A stretch of 64,000 nt of DNA. Source: Desulfuromonas acetexigens. Lineage in GTDB: Bacteria; Desulfobacterota; Desulfuromonadia; Desulfuromonadales; Trichloromonadaceae. Below, one piece after another: positions 33,226 through 41,836 of this stretch. Position 1 is the first letter of the stretch. Each line of letters opens with the position of its first letter. Position numbers and translations under genes: made by a program. The stretch spans positions 1-64,000 of the forward strand of contig NZ_FOJJ01000040.1 in the NCBI RefSeq assembly GCF_900111775.1, given 5' to 3'. A model generated the notes under the pieces. The model saw only the letters and a program-made list of their open reading frames with translations, had not been told where the DNA came from and did no database searches.

Positions 33226-34611
33226 ATGAGGAACGTCAAATTGCCACACACCCTGCTACTGGCCCTGACTTTTGTTGCGGCGACTGCCACGGCGGCCTTT
33301 GCCACCGATCACAGCGAGTTTTTCGACAAGCCCTTCAAGAGCGGGCCGGAAGTGACGGCCAAATGCCTCGAGTGTCATGAAGATGCCGCCACCGAGGTGA
33401 TGAAGTCGAGCCACTGGACCTGGTCGGCCCCCCAGGAAATCGACGGCAAAAAAGTCAATCGCGGCAAAACGAATGCGATCAACAATTTCTGCGTTTCAGT
33501 CAACGCCAACTGGCCGCGCTGCACCAGTTGTCACATCGGCTACGGCTGGAAAGACGCCTCTTTCGATTTCACCAAGGCCGAAAACATCGACTGCCTGGTC
33601 TGCCACGACACCACCGGTTCCTATAAAAAGACCGCGACCGGCGCCGGGCATCCCGATGAAGCTGTCGATCTGATGTATGTCGCCCGCAACGTCGGTGCAC
33701 CCAAGCGGGAAAACTGCGGCAGCTGTCACTTCTTCGGCGGCGGCGGCGACGCCGTGAAGCACGGCGATCTCGATTCGAGCATGGAATATCCCGAGAAGTC
33801 CGTGGATGTGCACATGGCCGCCGACGGCAACGATTTCACCTGCCAGACCTGCCATGAGACCTCCGGGCATCACATCACCGGCAACGCCATGGTCGTCTCC
33901 CCGGGCAACGCGTCGCACATCGGCTGCGAAAAATGCCACACCGAAGCGCCGCACAAGGAAAGCGTCCTCAACCAGCACGGCGCGGCAGTCGCCTGCCAGA
34001 CCTGCCATATTCCCGTCTTCGCCAAGGAAGAGGCGACGAAAACGTCCTGGGACTGGTCGACGGCGGGGAAGGATTTCAAGGAAGAGAAGGACGAGTACGG
34101 CCGCTCGACCTACACCAAGGCCAAAGGGCATTTCACCTGGGGCAAGAAGATCGTTCCCACCTATGCCTGGTATAACGGTTCGGCCGGCGCCTACCTCCTT
34201 GGCGACAAAATGGATCCTAGCAAGGAAACCTTGCTGAGCTACCCGAAAGGGGAGATCACCGACGCCAAGGCGAAGATCTTCCCGTTCAAGGTCCATACCG
34301 GTAAGCAGCCCTACGATAAAAAGCACAACATCCTGATTACCCCCAAGGTCTTCGGCGACGACGGTTTCTGGAAGACCTACGATTGGGACCAGGCCGCCAA
34401 ACTCGGCATGGCCGCGAGCAATCTCCCCTTCAGCGGGGACATCGGCTTCGCCGAAACCAAGATGTACTGGGCCATCAACCACATGGTTTCGCCCAAGGAA
34501 GAGGCACTCGGTTGCCTCGACTGCCACGGCGACCAGGCACGCATGGACTGGAAGGCTCTGGGCTACGAAGGCGACCCCCTGCGCACCGGCAAAAGCCGCG
34601 CGGAGAAGTAA
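33226..34611 (+). CDS. otr: octaheme c-type cytochrome, tetrathionate reductase family
   Basis: 461 residues. A signal peptide (residues 1-26) is followed by exactly eight CxxCH haem-binding motifs: CLECH, CTSCH, CLVCH, CGSCH, CQTCH, CEKCH, CQTCH and CLDCH. The order and spacing fit octahaem tetrathionate reductase (OTR), a periplasmic enzyme that in vitro reduces tetrathionate, nitrite or hydroxylamine and has one lysine-ligated active haem. Its natural substrate in this organism is unknown. It stands as a single gene with its own promoter and terminator. Ribosome site GGAGG before ATG. Confidence 0.92.
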   Translation: MRNVKLPHTLLLALTFVAATATAAFATDHSEFFDKPFKSGPEVTAKCLECHEDAATEVMKSSHWTWSAPQEIDGKKVNRGKTNAINNFCVSVNANWPRCTSCHIGYGWKDASFDFTKAENIDCLVCHDTTGSYKKTATGAGHPDEAVDLMYVARNVGAPKRENCGSCHFFGGGGDAVKHGDLDSSMEYPEKSVDVHMAADGNDFTCQTCHETSGHHITGNAMVVSPGNASHIGCEKCHTEAPHKESVLNQHGAAVACQTCHIPVFAKEEATKTSWDWSTAGKDFKEEKDEYGRSTYTKAKGHFTWGKKIVPTYAWYNGSAGAYLLGDKMDPSKETLLSYPKGEITDAKAKIFPFKVHTGKQPYDKKHNILITPKVFGDDGFWKTYDWDQAAKLGMAASNLPFSGDIGFAETKMYWAINHMVSPKEEALGCLDCHGDQARMDWKALGYEGDPLRTGKSRAEK

Positions 34612-34638
34612 CGCCGTCGAAAAATCCGGCTTGCAGAC

Positions 34639-34676
34639 AAAAAAACGGCCTCCCGAAATGGGGGGCCGTTTTTTTG
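34639..34676. terminator. bidirectional terminator after otr
   Basis: AAAAAAACGGCCTCCC pairs with GGGGGGCCGTTTTTTT, serving both convergent genes. Confidence 0.92.
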
Positions 34677-34699
34677 TGCCGGGAAAAAACCAAGCGAAG

Positions 34700-35791
34700 T
34701 TACAAAAGGGCGTCGATGGCGGCAAAGTCGATCTCCGTTTCGGAGAGGGATTTGATCAGATCGATCTTTTCCCGGTCTTCGACGGTAATCTTGGAAACGT
34801 CGCTGGTGACCCGCAGAAAGGCCTCGGAGTTGGTCATCTCCGTGCGAATGTAGGGGACATGGCTGTCGTCGAGAATCTTCTGGGTGATCGCCTGCACCGG
34901 CGCCAGCCCGGGGATGACCAGACCGGCGATCTTTTTGCGGTACTCGGGCAGCTTGTAGAGCGAGGCGAGCATCACCATTAGTTCATCGCGGGAGCTGTTG
35001 ACCATCACCAGACTCGAATCCTTGAGCAGATCGGCGACGCGCTGGGCTGAGGCGGCGCCCAACTGCACATGGTGGGCGATACGGGTCGCCTCACGCAGAT
35101 CACCGCGCAAGGGGGCGTCAAGAATCTTGGCGATGCGCAACAAGGTCGGGTTGGCGAGCACCGGCGAATAGTTGAAGCCGCCGTCGACACGGAAGGGCTG
35201 GGGGCCGAAAGCACGGCGCAGGTAATCGAGGCTGGATTGGCGCTTGCTCGGAATGAGCTTGTTGAGCAGCACCAGCTTGACCTCCACCTGCTCCTGGCGG
35301 AAGAGAGCCAGGTTGAGGCTCACCGAGTCAAAGGTATTACCGATACCGCCGCCGGCGATAATCATCACCGGCGCCTGTACCTCCTTGGCGATACGGGCGT
35401 TGCTCATGCCGATCACCGAACCGACGCCGCTGTGTCCGGAGCCTTCGATTACCAGAAAATCGCAGCGCTTTTCCAACTCCGCCACGGCGTTGCGAATATC
35501 GGCGAGGAAAGCATCGGCGGAGAGTTCCCCATCGAGAACGCGGCGGGTCGAATCGCCGTGCAACACCACCGGCGACATGAAATCGAGATCATCGGTCAAC
35601 TCGAAAACCCCGGCCATCAGCGCGGCATCCTTGTCCATGGTCCGCCCCTGAAAGACCGTCGGCTTGGGACCGAAGGGCTTGATGAAGCCGACCTTCCCGT
35701 ATTTCTGTTTCGCCAGATGGATAAGGGAAATGCTGGTGGTGGTCTTGCCTGAATTCTGTCCGGTCGAAGCGATAAAGATTTTCTTGGCCAT
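34700..35791 (-). CDS. BioD/CobQ-like P-loop NTPase with DRTGG-type domain
   Basis: 363 residues. Residues 1-215 form a dethiobiotin-synthetase-like P-loop fold with Walker A STGQNSGKTT and LVIEGSGHSGVG. Residues about 225-340 resemble the DRTGG regulatory domain (SSLVMVNSSRDELMVMLASL, GLVIPGLAPVQAI). This pair of domains forms the N-terminal half of many long phosphotransacetylases; here the catalytic Pta domain is absent. It may be a stand-alone regulator of acetyl-phosphate or acetyl-CoA metabolism; that is inference. Confidence 0.75.
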   Translation of the reverse strand: MAKKIFIASTGQNSGKTTTSISLIHLAKQKYGKVGFIKPFGPKPTVFQGRTMDKDAALMAGVFELTDDLDFMSPVVLHGDSTRRVLDGELSADAFLADIRNAVAELEKRCDFLVIEGSGHSGVGSVIGMSNARIAKEVQAPVMIIAGGGIGNTFDSVSLNLALFRQEQVEVKLVLLNKLIPSKRQSSLDYLRRAFGPQPFRVDGGFNYSPVLANPTLLRIAKILDAPLRGDLREATRIAHHVQLGAASAQRVADLLKDSSLVMVNSSRDELMVMLASLYKLPEYRKKIAGLVIPGLAPVQAITQKILDDSHVPYIRTEMTNSEAFLRVTSDVSKITVEDREKIDLIKSLSETEIDFAAIDALL

Positions 35792-35903
35792 AAAAGCGAT
35801 CCTTTGGGATATCGACAGGGTTAATTCAATAACATCGGTTCACTGTGCGAACCTTCCGGCCTTAAAAACCCATAGAGTATACCCGATATAACCCCAGAAA
35901 CGG

Positions 35904-35931
35904 AAAAAGACACCCGCGAAGGTGTCTTTTG
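35904..35931 (-). terminator. terminator of tRNA-Val
   Basis: AAAAGACACC/GGTGTCTTTT around CGCGAA, just past the tRNA 3' end on the minus strand; symmetric, so it may also act on the plus strand. Confidence 0.85.
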
Positions 35932-35952
35932 TAGTTTCCAGCCTGATTCAGC

Positions 35953-36027
<75 letters not shown>

Positions 36028-36048
36028 GTTCCAACTGTAAAGGCGGCC

Positions 36049-36077
36049 TTTATATCGAAGACGGCAGCGCCTGTCAA
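36049..36077 (-). promoter_or_regulatory. sigma70 promoter of tRNA-Val
   Basis: On the minus strand TTGACA (36077-36072), 17-base spacer, TATAAA (36054-36049), about 15 bases before the tRNA 5' end at the predicted start. Confidence 0.85.
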
Positions 36078-36107
36078 CTCTTTTCTGACGCGACCGCGGC
36101 GAGCTCA

Positions 36108-36545
36108 TTAATCCGCCGTTCCGCCGAGAGTCCGCAGAAAAATCCGGTCCTCCTGCGAAATTTCGGTAAACATGATGCCCATGCCGGGGACCGTCTGGGC
36201 TTCGCTTTCCTTTGTCCCCGACAGCGACCATACGACCCGGGCCTTGACCTTTATTTCCCGCGACCTCGGTCCCAGGATCGTCATCGAGAAAAGTTGGCCC
36301 AATTCCAGGGGCGGGTCGAGACAGATAAAGAGCCCCGAGGGGGAGGCATTGCCCGTCACCCCCTGGCGGGTGCCGGTACGCGTCTCGATCGAAACCGGCC
36401 AGTGGACGTCACCGCGAGGAAACTTCCGCGCATCCTTCACCGAGGCCTCCGCCGTGCGCCGTGCGGCCTTCCGCCGCTGCAGGGCCAGCCACACAAGCAA
36501 AACCACGCCCCAGAAAACCGGAAGAATCCAAACGAAATCGAGCAT
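36108..36545 (-). CDS. membrane-anchored PilZ-domain protein
   Basis: 145 residues. An N-terminal membrane helix (about 4-22) is followed by basic residues and a PilZ domain with the c-di-GMP-binding RxxxR-type motif (RKFPRGD) and the NASPSGLFI motif (D/NxSxxG). It likely senses cyclic di-GMP at the inner membrane. Output unknown. The GGDEF-EAL protein at 29685 is a potential source of the ligand, but no direct link is shown. Confidence 0.85.
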   Translation of the reverse strand: MLDFVWILPVFWGVVLLVWLALQRRKAARRTAEASVKDARKFPRGDVHWPVSIETRTGTRQGVTGNASPSGLFICLDPPLELGQLFSMTILGPRSREIKVKARVVWSLSGTKESEAQTVPGMGIMFTEISQEDRIFLRTLGGTAD

Positions 36546-36655
36546 AACAACTCACAAAATAATGTTTTAAACCGACCCCAATGGCCGTTTATACAACAGC
36601 CGGACGATCGGCGCAAAGGGTTAAATCGCCCTCAAGCAAAGTCAGCAGGATAAAT

Positions 36656-36696
36656 GCAAAAAGCGGAACACCCTGTGGGAGCTCCGCCCTTTTTGC
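36656..36696. terminator. bidirectional terminator near the end of efpL
   Basis: GCAAAAAG-CGGA pairs with TCCG-CC-CTTTTTGC, giving A and T tracts on both sides. It most likely ends efpL (minus strand). Confidence 0.8.
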
Positions 36697-36718
36697 TGCC
36701 AATATTTCCACCGGGGAA

Positions 36719-37282
36719 TTACGCCCGCGAGACGAAACGCCCTTCACGGGTATCGACCTTGATGCGTTCCCCGGTTTCGAGGTAGCCCGGTACCTGAATA
36801 CGCAGACCGGTTTCGAGCAGGGCTTCCTTGGTCTGGGCGGTGGCGGTGGCGTTTTTGATCGCCGGGGCGGTTTCGGTGACGTTCAGTTCCACGATCATCG
36901 GCGGATCGATGCTCACCACCCGCCCCTGAAAGACGCCGAGTTGCACATCGGCCCCTTCGAGCAGATAGCCCTGAATCGGCTCGAACAGTTCCTCGCCGAT
37001 CTCGTACTGCTCGTAGTTTTCCAGATCCATAAAGACGCCGCCGTCGCCGGAAGGATAAAGGAACTGGCCCTTGCGCCGCTCGAAATCGGCCTCGTCGACC
37101 TTGTCGCCGGCCTTGAAGGTCTTCTCCAGCACCTGGGCGGTGAGCAGGTTGCGGTACTTGGCTTTGACCAGGGTGTTGCCGCCCCGGGCCGAGGGGGACT
37201 GGGTCGTGTAGTCGAGAATGAGGCAGGGGGCGTTGTCGAGCTGGATCACCAGTCCGCGCTTGAAATCGGCAGTCGTAAGCAT
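36719..37282 (-). CDS. efpL: elongation factor P-like protein EfpL (YeiP)
   Basis: 187 residues with three EF-P beta domains. The loop that enters the ribosomal peptidyl transferase centre reads SPSARGGN with Arg33 at the tip instead of the lysine of EF-P. The C-terminal segment ETAPAIKNATATAQTK..LETGLRIQVPGYLETGERIKVDTREGRFVSRA matches E. coli YeiP/EfpL. EfpL relieves ribosome stalling at a partly different set of motifs from EF-P. It is divergent from a canonical EF-P gene 178 bases away, an unusual adjacency. Start ATG 37282 after GGAGA. Confidence 0.88.
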   Translation of the reverse strand: MLTTADFKRGLVIQLDNAPCLILDYTTQSPSARGGNTLVKAKYRNLLTAQVLEKTFKAGDKVDEADFERRKGQFLYPSGDGGVFMDLENYEQYEIGEELFEPIQGYLLEGADVQLGVFQGRVVSIDPPMIVELNVTETAPAIKNATATAQTKEALLETGLRIQVPGYLETGERIKVDTREGRFVSRA

Positions 37283-37460
37283 GATGGGAAAATCTCCTTG
37301 ACGAGGGGGCTTTATAAAAACGGGCGCAAGAAATTAGCACAAAATGGGGGAGAGAGACAATCGCCAATCGCGAATTTTTCCATGACAAAGGCCTTGCCCC
37401 TGTGCTTTAATATGCCCCTTTTGGCAACCAATCCCATTCTCACATAGAAGGAGCTCCACC

Positions 37461-38024
37461 ATGTACACCTGCGCCGATCTGAAAAAAGGGCTTAAGCTGA
37501 TGGTCGACGGCGAGCCTTACGTTATCACCCAATTCGACTTCACCAAGCCCGGCAAGGGGCAGGCTCTTTACAAGTGCAAGATGCGCAACATGATCACCGG
37601 CAACATCTACGACCGCACCTACCGCTCGGGCGAGAGCTTCGAGCCGGCGGCCCTGGAAGACCGAGAGATGCAATACCTCTACCAGGACGACAGCGGCTAC
37701 GTCTTTATGGACACGAAGAATTACGAGCAGGTATCCCTGAGCGAAGAGACCCTGGGGGACGATCATTACTTTCTCAAAGACAATATGGAAGTGAAGATCC
37801 TGCTCTTCAACGGCCGGGGCATCGGCATCACCCTCCCCAACTTTGTCAACCTGCGCGTCACCCACGCCGATCCCTGGGTCAAAGGCGACACCGCCGCCGG
37901 CAACAACAAACCGGCGACCGTCGAGAGCGGCTACAACCTGGCCGTGCCCTCCTTCGTCGAAACTGACGACCTGATCCAGATCGACACCCGCACCGGCGAA
38001 TACGTGACCCGGGTCAAGGAATAA
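37461..38024 (+). CDS. efp: elongation factor P (lysine type)
   Basis: 187 residues. The tip of domain I is FTKPGKGQALYKCKMRN, with Lys32 at the position of E. coli Lys34, the residue modified by beta-lysylation. This fits the EpmA gene one base downstream and the EpmB gene at 39002. It promotes peptide bonds at polyproline. Ribosome site GAAGGAG before ATG. Confidence 0.95.
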   Translation: MYTCADLKKGLKLMVDGEPYVITQFDFTKPGKGQALYKCKMRNMITGNIYDRTYRSGESFEPAALEDREMQYLYQDDSGYVFMDTKNYEQVSLSEETLGDDHYFLKDNMEVKILLFNGRGIGITLPNFVNLRVTHADPWVKGDTAAGNNKPATVESGYNLAVPSFVETDDLIQIDTRTGEYVTRVKE

Positions 38025-38025
38025 G

Positions 38026-38925
38026 ATGGAACCCAACTGGGCCCTGGCCAGAAAACGGCCCACCCTGGAAAAACGTGCCCGGATCGTGCAGACGATCCGG
38101 GCCTTTTTCGTGGCCGGGGATTTTCTCGAAGTGGAGACGCCGCACCGGATTCCCGGCAACGCCCCGGAGCTACACATCGACGCCTTGGCCTGCGACGACG
38201 GCTTTCTGCACACCAGCCCCGAACTGTGCATGAAGCGCCTGCTCGCCGCCGGCTACCCCCGCCTCTTCCAGATCTGTCGCTGCTGGCGCCAGGGGGAGCG
38301 AGGCCGCCGCCATCTCCCCGAATACACCATGCTCGAATGGTATCGCAGCGGCTGCGACTACCGGGCGCTGATGGACGATTGCGAAGCGCTCTTCGCCAGC
38401 CTCTGCCCGGAAGGGCAACTGGCCGGAATCGATCTGACCTCGCCCTGGGAGCGACTGACCGTCGCCGAGGCCTTCACCCGCTACGGTTCGCTGCCCCTGG
38501 ACGAGGCCCTGGCGACGGAGCGTTTCGACGAAATCATCGCCCTCGAAATCGAACCGCGCTTAGGAACCGAACGCCCGACCTTCCTCCTCGACTATCCCGC
38601 GACCCACGCCGCCCTCGCCCGACGCAAGCCCGAGAATCCGCAACTGGCGGAGCGCTTCGAGCTCTATATCCAAGGGATGGAGCTGGCCAACGCCTTTTCT
38701 GAACTGACCGACCCCGACGAGCAGCGCCGCCGCTTCGAGCAGGAAGAAGCCGAGCGCCGCCGCCTCGGCAAAACCCCCTATCCCACCCCCGAAAAATTCC
38801 TCTCCGAACTCGCCCTCCTCCCCGAAGCCGCCGGCATTGCCCTCGGCGTCGACCGCCTGGTCATGCTCCTCACCGGCGCCCAAACCATCGACGAAGTCGT
38901 CGCCTTCACCCCGGAAGATCTGTAA
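38026..38925 (+). CDS. epmA: EF-P beta-lysine ligase EpmA
   Basis: 299-residue class II LysRS-like catalytic core without an anticodon-binding domain. Motif 2 region FQICRCWRQGERGRRHLPEYTMLEWYRSG and motif 3 GIALGVDRLVMLLTGA are intact. EpmA attaches (R)-beta-lysine to the tip lysine of EF-P. It starts two bases after the efp stop, so the two are co-translated. The length and gene neighbourhood exclude a lysyl-tRNA synthetase. Confidence 0.95.
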   Translation: MEPNWALARKRPTLEKRARIVQTIRAFFVAGDFLEVETPHRIPGNAPELHIDALACDDGFLHTSPELCMKRLLAAGYPRLFQICRCWRQGERGRRHLPEYTMLEWYRSGCDYRALMDDCEALFASLCPEGQLAGIDLTSPWERLTVAEAFTRYGSLPLDEALATERFDEIIALEIEPRLGTERPTFLLDYPATHAALARRKPENPQLAERFELYIQGMELANAFSELTDPDEQRRRFEQEEAERRRLGKTPYPTPEKFLSELALLPEAAGIALGVDRLVMLLTGAQTIDEVVAFTPEDL

Positions 38926-38961
38926 ATCTCCCCAAAGCCCCCCCGCGCCCCCTGAACGACT

Positions 38962-38987
38962 CAGGGCGAGACTCCCGCCTCGCCCTG
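38962..38987. terminator. hairpin between convergent epmA and epmB
   Basis: CAGGGCGAG/CTCGCCCTG stem with an 8-base loop; no T tract, so a weak or Rho-assisted terminator. Confidence 0.45.
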
Positions 38988-39001
38988 CTCGTAACCCCTC
39001 G

Positions 39002-40045
39002 TTATCCCCGCACCTCCGGAAAGCGAATGCGCCCACCCTCCGGCGTGCGCACCCAGACTTCATCCCCCATCCGTTGCACATAGTCGGGGCAGACCGGCAC
39101 CTTGCCCTTGCCGCCGGGCAGGTCGATGACGTACTGGGGGATGGCCAAACCCGAAAGGGTGCCGCGCAGCGATTCGAGGATGGCGACGCCGTCGGCGATG
39201 GCGGTACGGAAGTGGCCGGTGCCCCGGGTCAGATCCATATGATGGAGATAATAAGGTCGCACTCGGATTTTCAGCAGCCCGCGAAAGAGTTCGCGCAGCA
39301 CTTCGGGGTCGTCGTTCACCCCCTTGAGCAGCACCGTCTGATTGCCGAGCTGCACCCCGGCGTCGGCGAGCCGGGCGCAGGCCTCGGCCGCCTCGGGGGT
39401 GATTTCCCGTGGATGGTTGAAGTGGGTATTGAGATAGAGGGGACAGCAGCACCGCAGCAGCGCACAGAGGCGCTCGGTGATGCGCTCCGGCAACATCACC
39501 GGCACCCGGCTGCCGATGCGAACCAGGTCGAGATGGGGGATACGGCTCAGGCCGTCGAGAATCTCCTTGAGCAGCAGATCGGACATCAGTAGCGGATCGC
39601 CGCCGGAGAGGATGACGTCGCGAATTTGCGGGGTGCGGGCAATATAGTCGAGCCCGGCGCGAACATCCCCCATGGTCACGCGCATCGTCGCGCAGCCGAC
39701 CTTGCGCTTGCGGGTGCAGAAGCGGCAATAGCCGGCGCAGGTGCCGGAAACGAGAAAGAGGGCGCGATCGGGATAACGATGAACCAGATGGGGAACGGGG
39801 GAAAGGGATTCCTCGGCCAGGGGGTCTTCCGGTTGATCGAGATCGTCCAACTCCCGGGGATCGGGAACGCACTGCCGCCAGATCGGGTCGCCGACCGCGC
39901 GGATCAGGCGGAAATAATGGGGGGTGATGCGCATGGGGTAGCGCTCCACCACCAGGGCGAGAGTGGCGACATCCACAGGAAAATGGGCGGCCAACTGCTC
40001 GGGAGTGGTCAGGCTCTGCGCCAGATTTTTTTGCCAGTCTTCCAT
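39002..40045 (-). CDS. epmB: EF-P lysine 2,3-aminomutase EpmB
   Basis: 347-residue radical SAM, PLP-dependent KamA-family enzyme. The cluster motif is CAGYCRFC (C-x3-C-x2-C) near residue 106. Other landmarks are LSGGDPLLMSD, the substrate region THFNHPREITPEA, and the PLP lysine region near LPGGKGKVP. It lacks the long C-terminal extension of catabolic lysine 2,3-aminomutase. Its neighbours efp and epmA identify it as the enzyme that makes (R)-beta-lysine for EF-P. It converges with epmA. Confidence 0.9.
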   Translation of the reverse strand: MEDWQKNLAQSLTTPEQLAAHFPVDVATLALVVERYPMRITPHYFRLIRAVGDPIWRQCVPDPRELDDLDQPEDPLAEESLSPVPHLVHRYPDRALFLVSGTCAGYCRFCTRKRKVGCATMRVTMGDVRAGLDYIARTPQIRDVILSGGDPLLMSDLLLKEILDGLSRIPHLDLVRIGSRVPVMLPERITERLCALLRCCCPLYLNTHFNHPREITPEAAEACARLADAGVQLGNQTVLLKGVNDDPEVLRELFRGLLKIRVRPYYLHHMDLTRGTGHFRTAIADGVAILESLRGTLSGLAIPQYVIDLPGGKGKVPVCPDYVQRMGDEVWVRTPEGGRIRFPEVRG

Positions 40046-40064
40046 GAACGGATCAAACTTTCAT

Positions 40065-40212
40065 GTAAGGGCGCAGCATGCTGCGCCCCTTGTGGAATGG
40101 GCCTCAATGTAACGATTCAAGAGGATTTCGCGGTAGGGGCGACCCATGGGTCGCCCGGGTTCAATATGCGTATCGCGTAGCCATGTAAGGGCGCAGCATG
40201 CTGCGCCCTTAC
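40065..40212. repeat. three dispersed GTAGGGGC-type palindromes
   Basis: 40065-40090: GTAAGGGCGCAGCATGCTGCGCCCCT. 40133-40159: GTAGGGGCGACCCATGGGTCGCCCG. 40185-40212: a 28-base perfect palindrome with the same GCGCAGCATGCTGCGC core as the first. The core is also found at 61077-61104. These fill most of the gap between epmB and the radical SAM gene. Confidence 0.85.
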
Positions 40213-40243
40213 GATTAAAATCGACCCACTATCACAACGCCCC

Positions 40244-41836
40244 TCAACCATTGAACAGAAAGGCATGGTTCGAGGTGAAGCCGGATGGAACGCGGTTGAC
40301 GGCGGCGCGGATGATGGGCGAGCCGAGGAGCTGCCTGTGCAGGAAGCGCCGGGCTTCGCTCCGTCCCCAACCGGTGGATGAAACAAAGGAGCGATAGAGC
40401 CCCAAAGGGGCATCCTCGGCCAGTGGCGCCGAGGCGGCAATGCCGGCGGCGGCCGGGTCGGCAAGCAGCTGCGACTCGCGGGGGAGGTTCATGATCGCAA
40501 TATTGAGATAGTCGATCATCTCCCCCTGCGCTTCGAGAAAATGCAGGGTCCGTTCCGCATCCTCTTCCGTCTCGCCGGGGGTGCCGAGCATGACATAGAC
40601 GTAGGTGCGAATCCCCGCCCCATGAAGATTCTCCAGCATCCGCGCCACCTGTTCGACGCGGGTGCCCTTTTGCAGCCGGTCGAGCACCGCCTGCGAGCCG
40701 CTCTCCAGCCCCAGCTGCAGCATGCGGCAGCCGCTCACGGCCAGTTTTTGAACAAAATCGCGATCGAGCAGTTCCTGCTCGAAACGAACGAAGCCGTGCC
40801 AGCCGAGTCCGGCCATGGCCTGCGGCTGGGCGGCCAACTCCTGTAAGATACCGACTGGCAGGGCATTGTCGGTGAGATGAAAATGGTGGACGCCGTAGCG
40901 CGTGGCCAGCCCCCGCAGCAGTTTGACGAAGGCGCCGGGGTAAGCGCCGTAGGGGTGGGTCGGCGAGGCCGCTTCCGGGCAGAAGAGGCAGCGTCGCCAG
41001 TAGCAGCCTCGGCTGGCGCTCACCGGCAGCACCGGCACCGGGGAGAGATAGGCGGCGAGATCCGCGAAACTGAAATCGGGCGCGAAGGCGAGGGCCGCGC
41101 CATCTTCGAGAAAATAGTCCGCGCCGACCCGCCCTTCGGCGAGGGCGTTGAGACTCGCCTCGCCGGGGCCGAAAACGATGCGCGAAAAGGCGGAAAAACG
41201 GAGATTCTGTTCCCGGAGCAGGCTCCGCCAGGAACTGAACAGGCCGCCGCCGCCGACTACCGGAATGTCGGGGAAGACGCGACGCAACAATCCGGCCAGG
41301 GCGAAGGCCGGCAGCGCCTGATGCAGATAGTTGACGGAAATGGCGAGCAGACGCGGTGCCGCTGCGGAAATCCGGGGGAGGAGTACCTCCCGAAAATAGT
41401 CGTCAAAGAGCGTTCCGACCTCCCCCCGGGAGCCCCGCTCCAGATCGGCCGGGACGAACTCGGAAAGACCGCCGTGACGGTAATCGCCGAGGCTGTAACG
41501 CTCGTCGCCGGCGGCGCCGCGATAGGCCGAGAGGGCCCCATCGAGGTGGTGGACGGCACTTTGGTAGCGGTCAAAGAGGACGCAGGCGGCGGGGGAGCGA
41601 AGCAAGGCCAGGGAGCGAGCGGCATGCTTGACCGCCCGGCGCAACGCCGTCGGTGGGTTGGCTCCGGCGGCGCGGCGCAAGCGGTCTTCATCAAGCAGAA
41701 AAAGGCAGGCGTCGAGATTGGCGTCGATGGCGTCGGCCGTCAGGCCCTGGGAGCGCAGATGGCCGAGGAGCACCGCCAGTCCCAGGGGGGGCTCGCTGGG
41801 CTTGCCCGCCGGCGGGTTGATCAGCAGCACATCCAC
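40244..41836 (-). CDS. B12-binding-domain radical SAM protein
   Basis: 530 residues. Residues 1-225 resemble a cobalamin-binding domain (MDVLLINPPAGKPSEPPLGLAVLLGHLRSQG, LLAISVNYLHQALPAFALAGLL, VVGGGGLFSS). The radical SAM core follows, with cluster cysteines Cys278, Cys283 and Cys286 in GCYWRRCLFC. That spacing is C-x4-C-x2-C, one residue longer than canonical; checked in the DNA. Later LGLESGSQAVLDRLQKGT and YVYVMLGTPGETEED are typical. Substrate unknown. It starts with GTG right after the stop of the MauE-like gene, so it belongs to the MauE-rhodanese operon. Confidence 0.82.
   Translation of the reverse strand: MDVLLINPPAGKPSEPPLGLAVLLGHLRSQGLTADAIDANLDACLFLLDEDRLRRAAGANPPTALRRAVKHAARSLALLRSPAACVLFDRYQSAVHHLDGALSAYRGAAGDERYSLGDYRHGGLSEFVPADLERGSRGEVGTLFDDYFREVLLPRISAAAPRLLAISVNYLHQALPAFALAGLLRRVFPDIPVVGGGGLFSSWRSLLREQNLRFSAFSRIVFGPGEASLNALAEGRVGADYFLEDGAALAFAPDFSFADLAAYLSPVPVLPVSASRGCYWRRCLFCPEAASPTHPYGAYPGAFVKLLRGLATRYGVHHFHLTDNALPVGILQELAAQPQAMAGLGWHGFVRFEQELLDRDFVQKLAVSGCRMLQLGLESGSQAVLDRLQKGTRVEQVARMLENLHGAGIRTYVYVMLGTPGETEEDAERTLHFLEAQGEMIDYLNIAIMNLPRESQLLADPAAAGIAASAPLAEDAPLGLYRSFVSSTGWGRSEARRFLHRQLLGSPIIRAAVNRVPSGFTSNHAFLFNG

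Noticed and set aside
38026-38925. Truncated lysyl-tRNA synthetase pseudogene
   Set aside because: All catalytic motifs are intact and the lack of an anticodon domain is the normal state of EpmA.
39002-40045. Catabolic lysine 2,3-aminomutase (KamA)
   Set aside because: Length and absence of the C-terminal extension, plus neighbours efp and epmA, fit EpmB.
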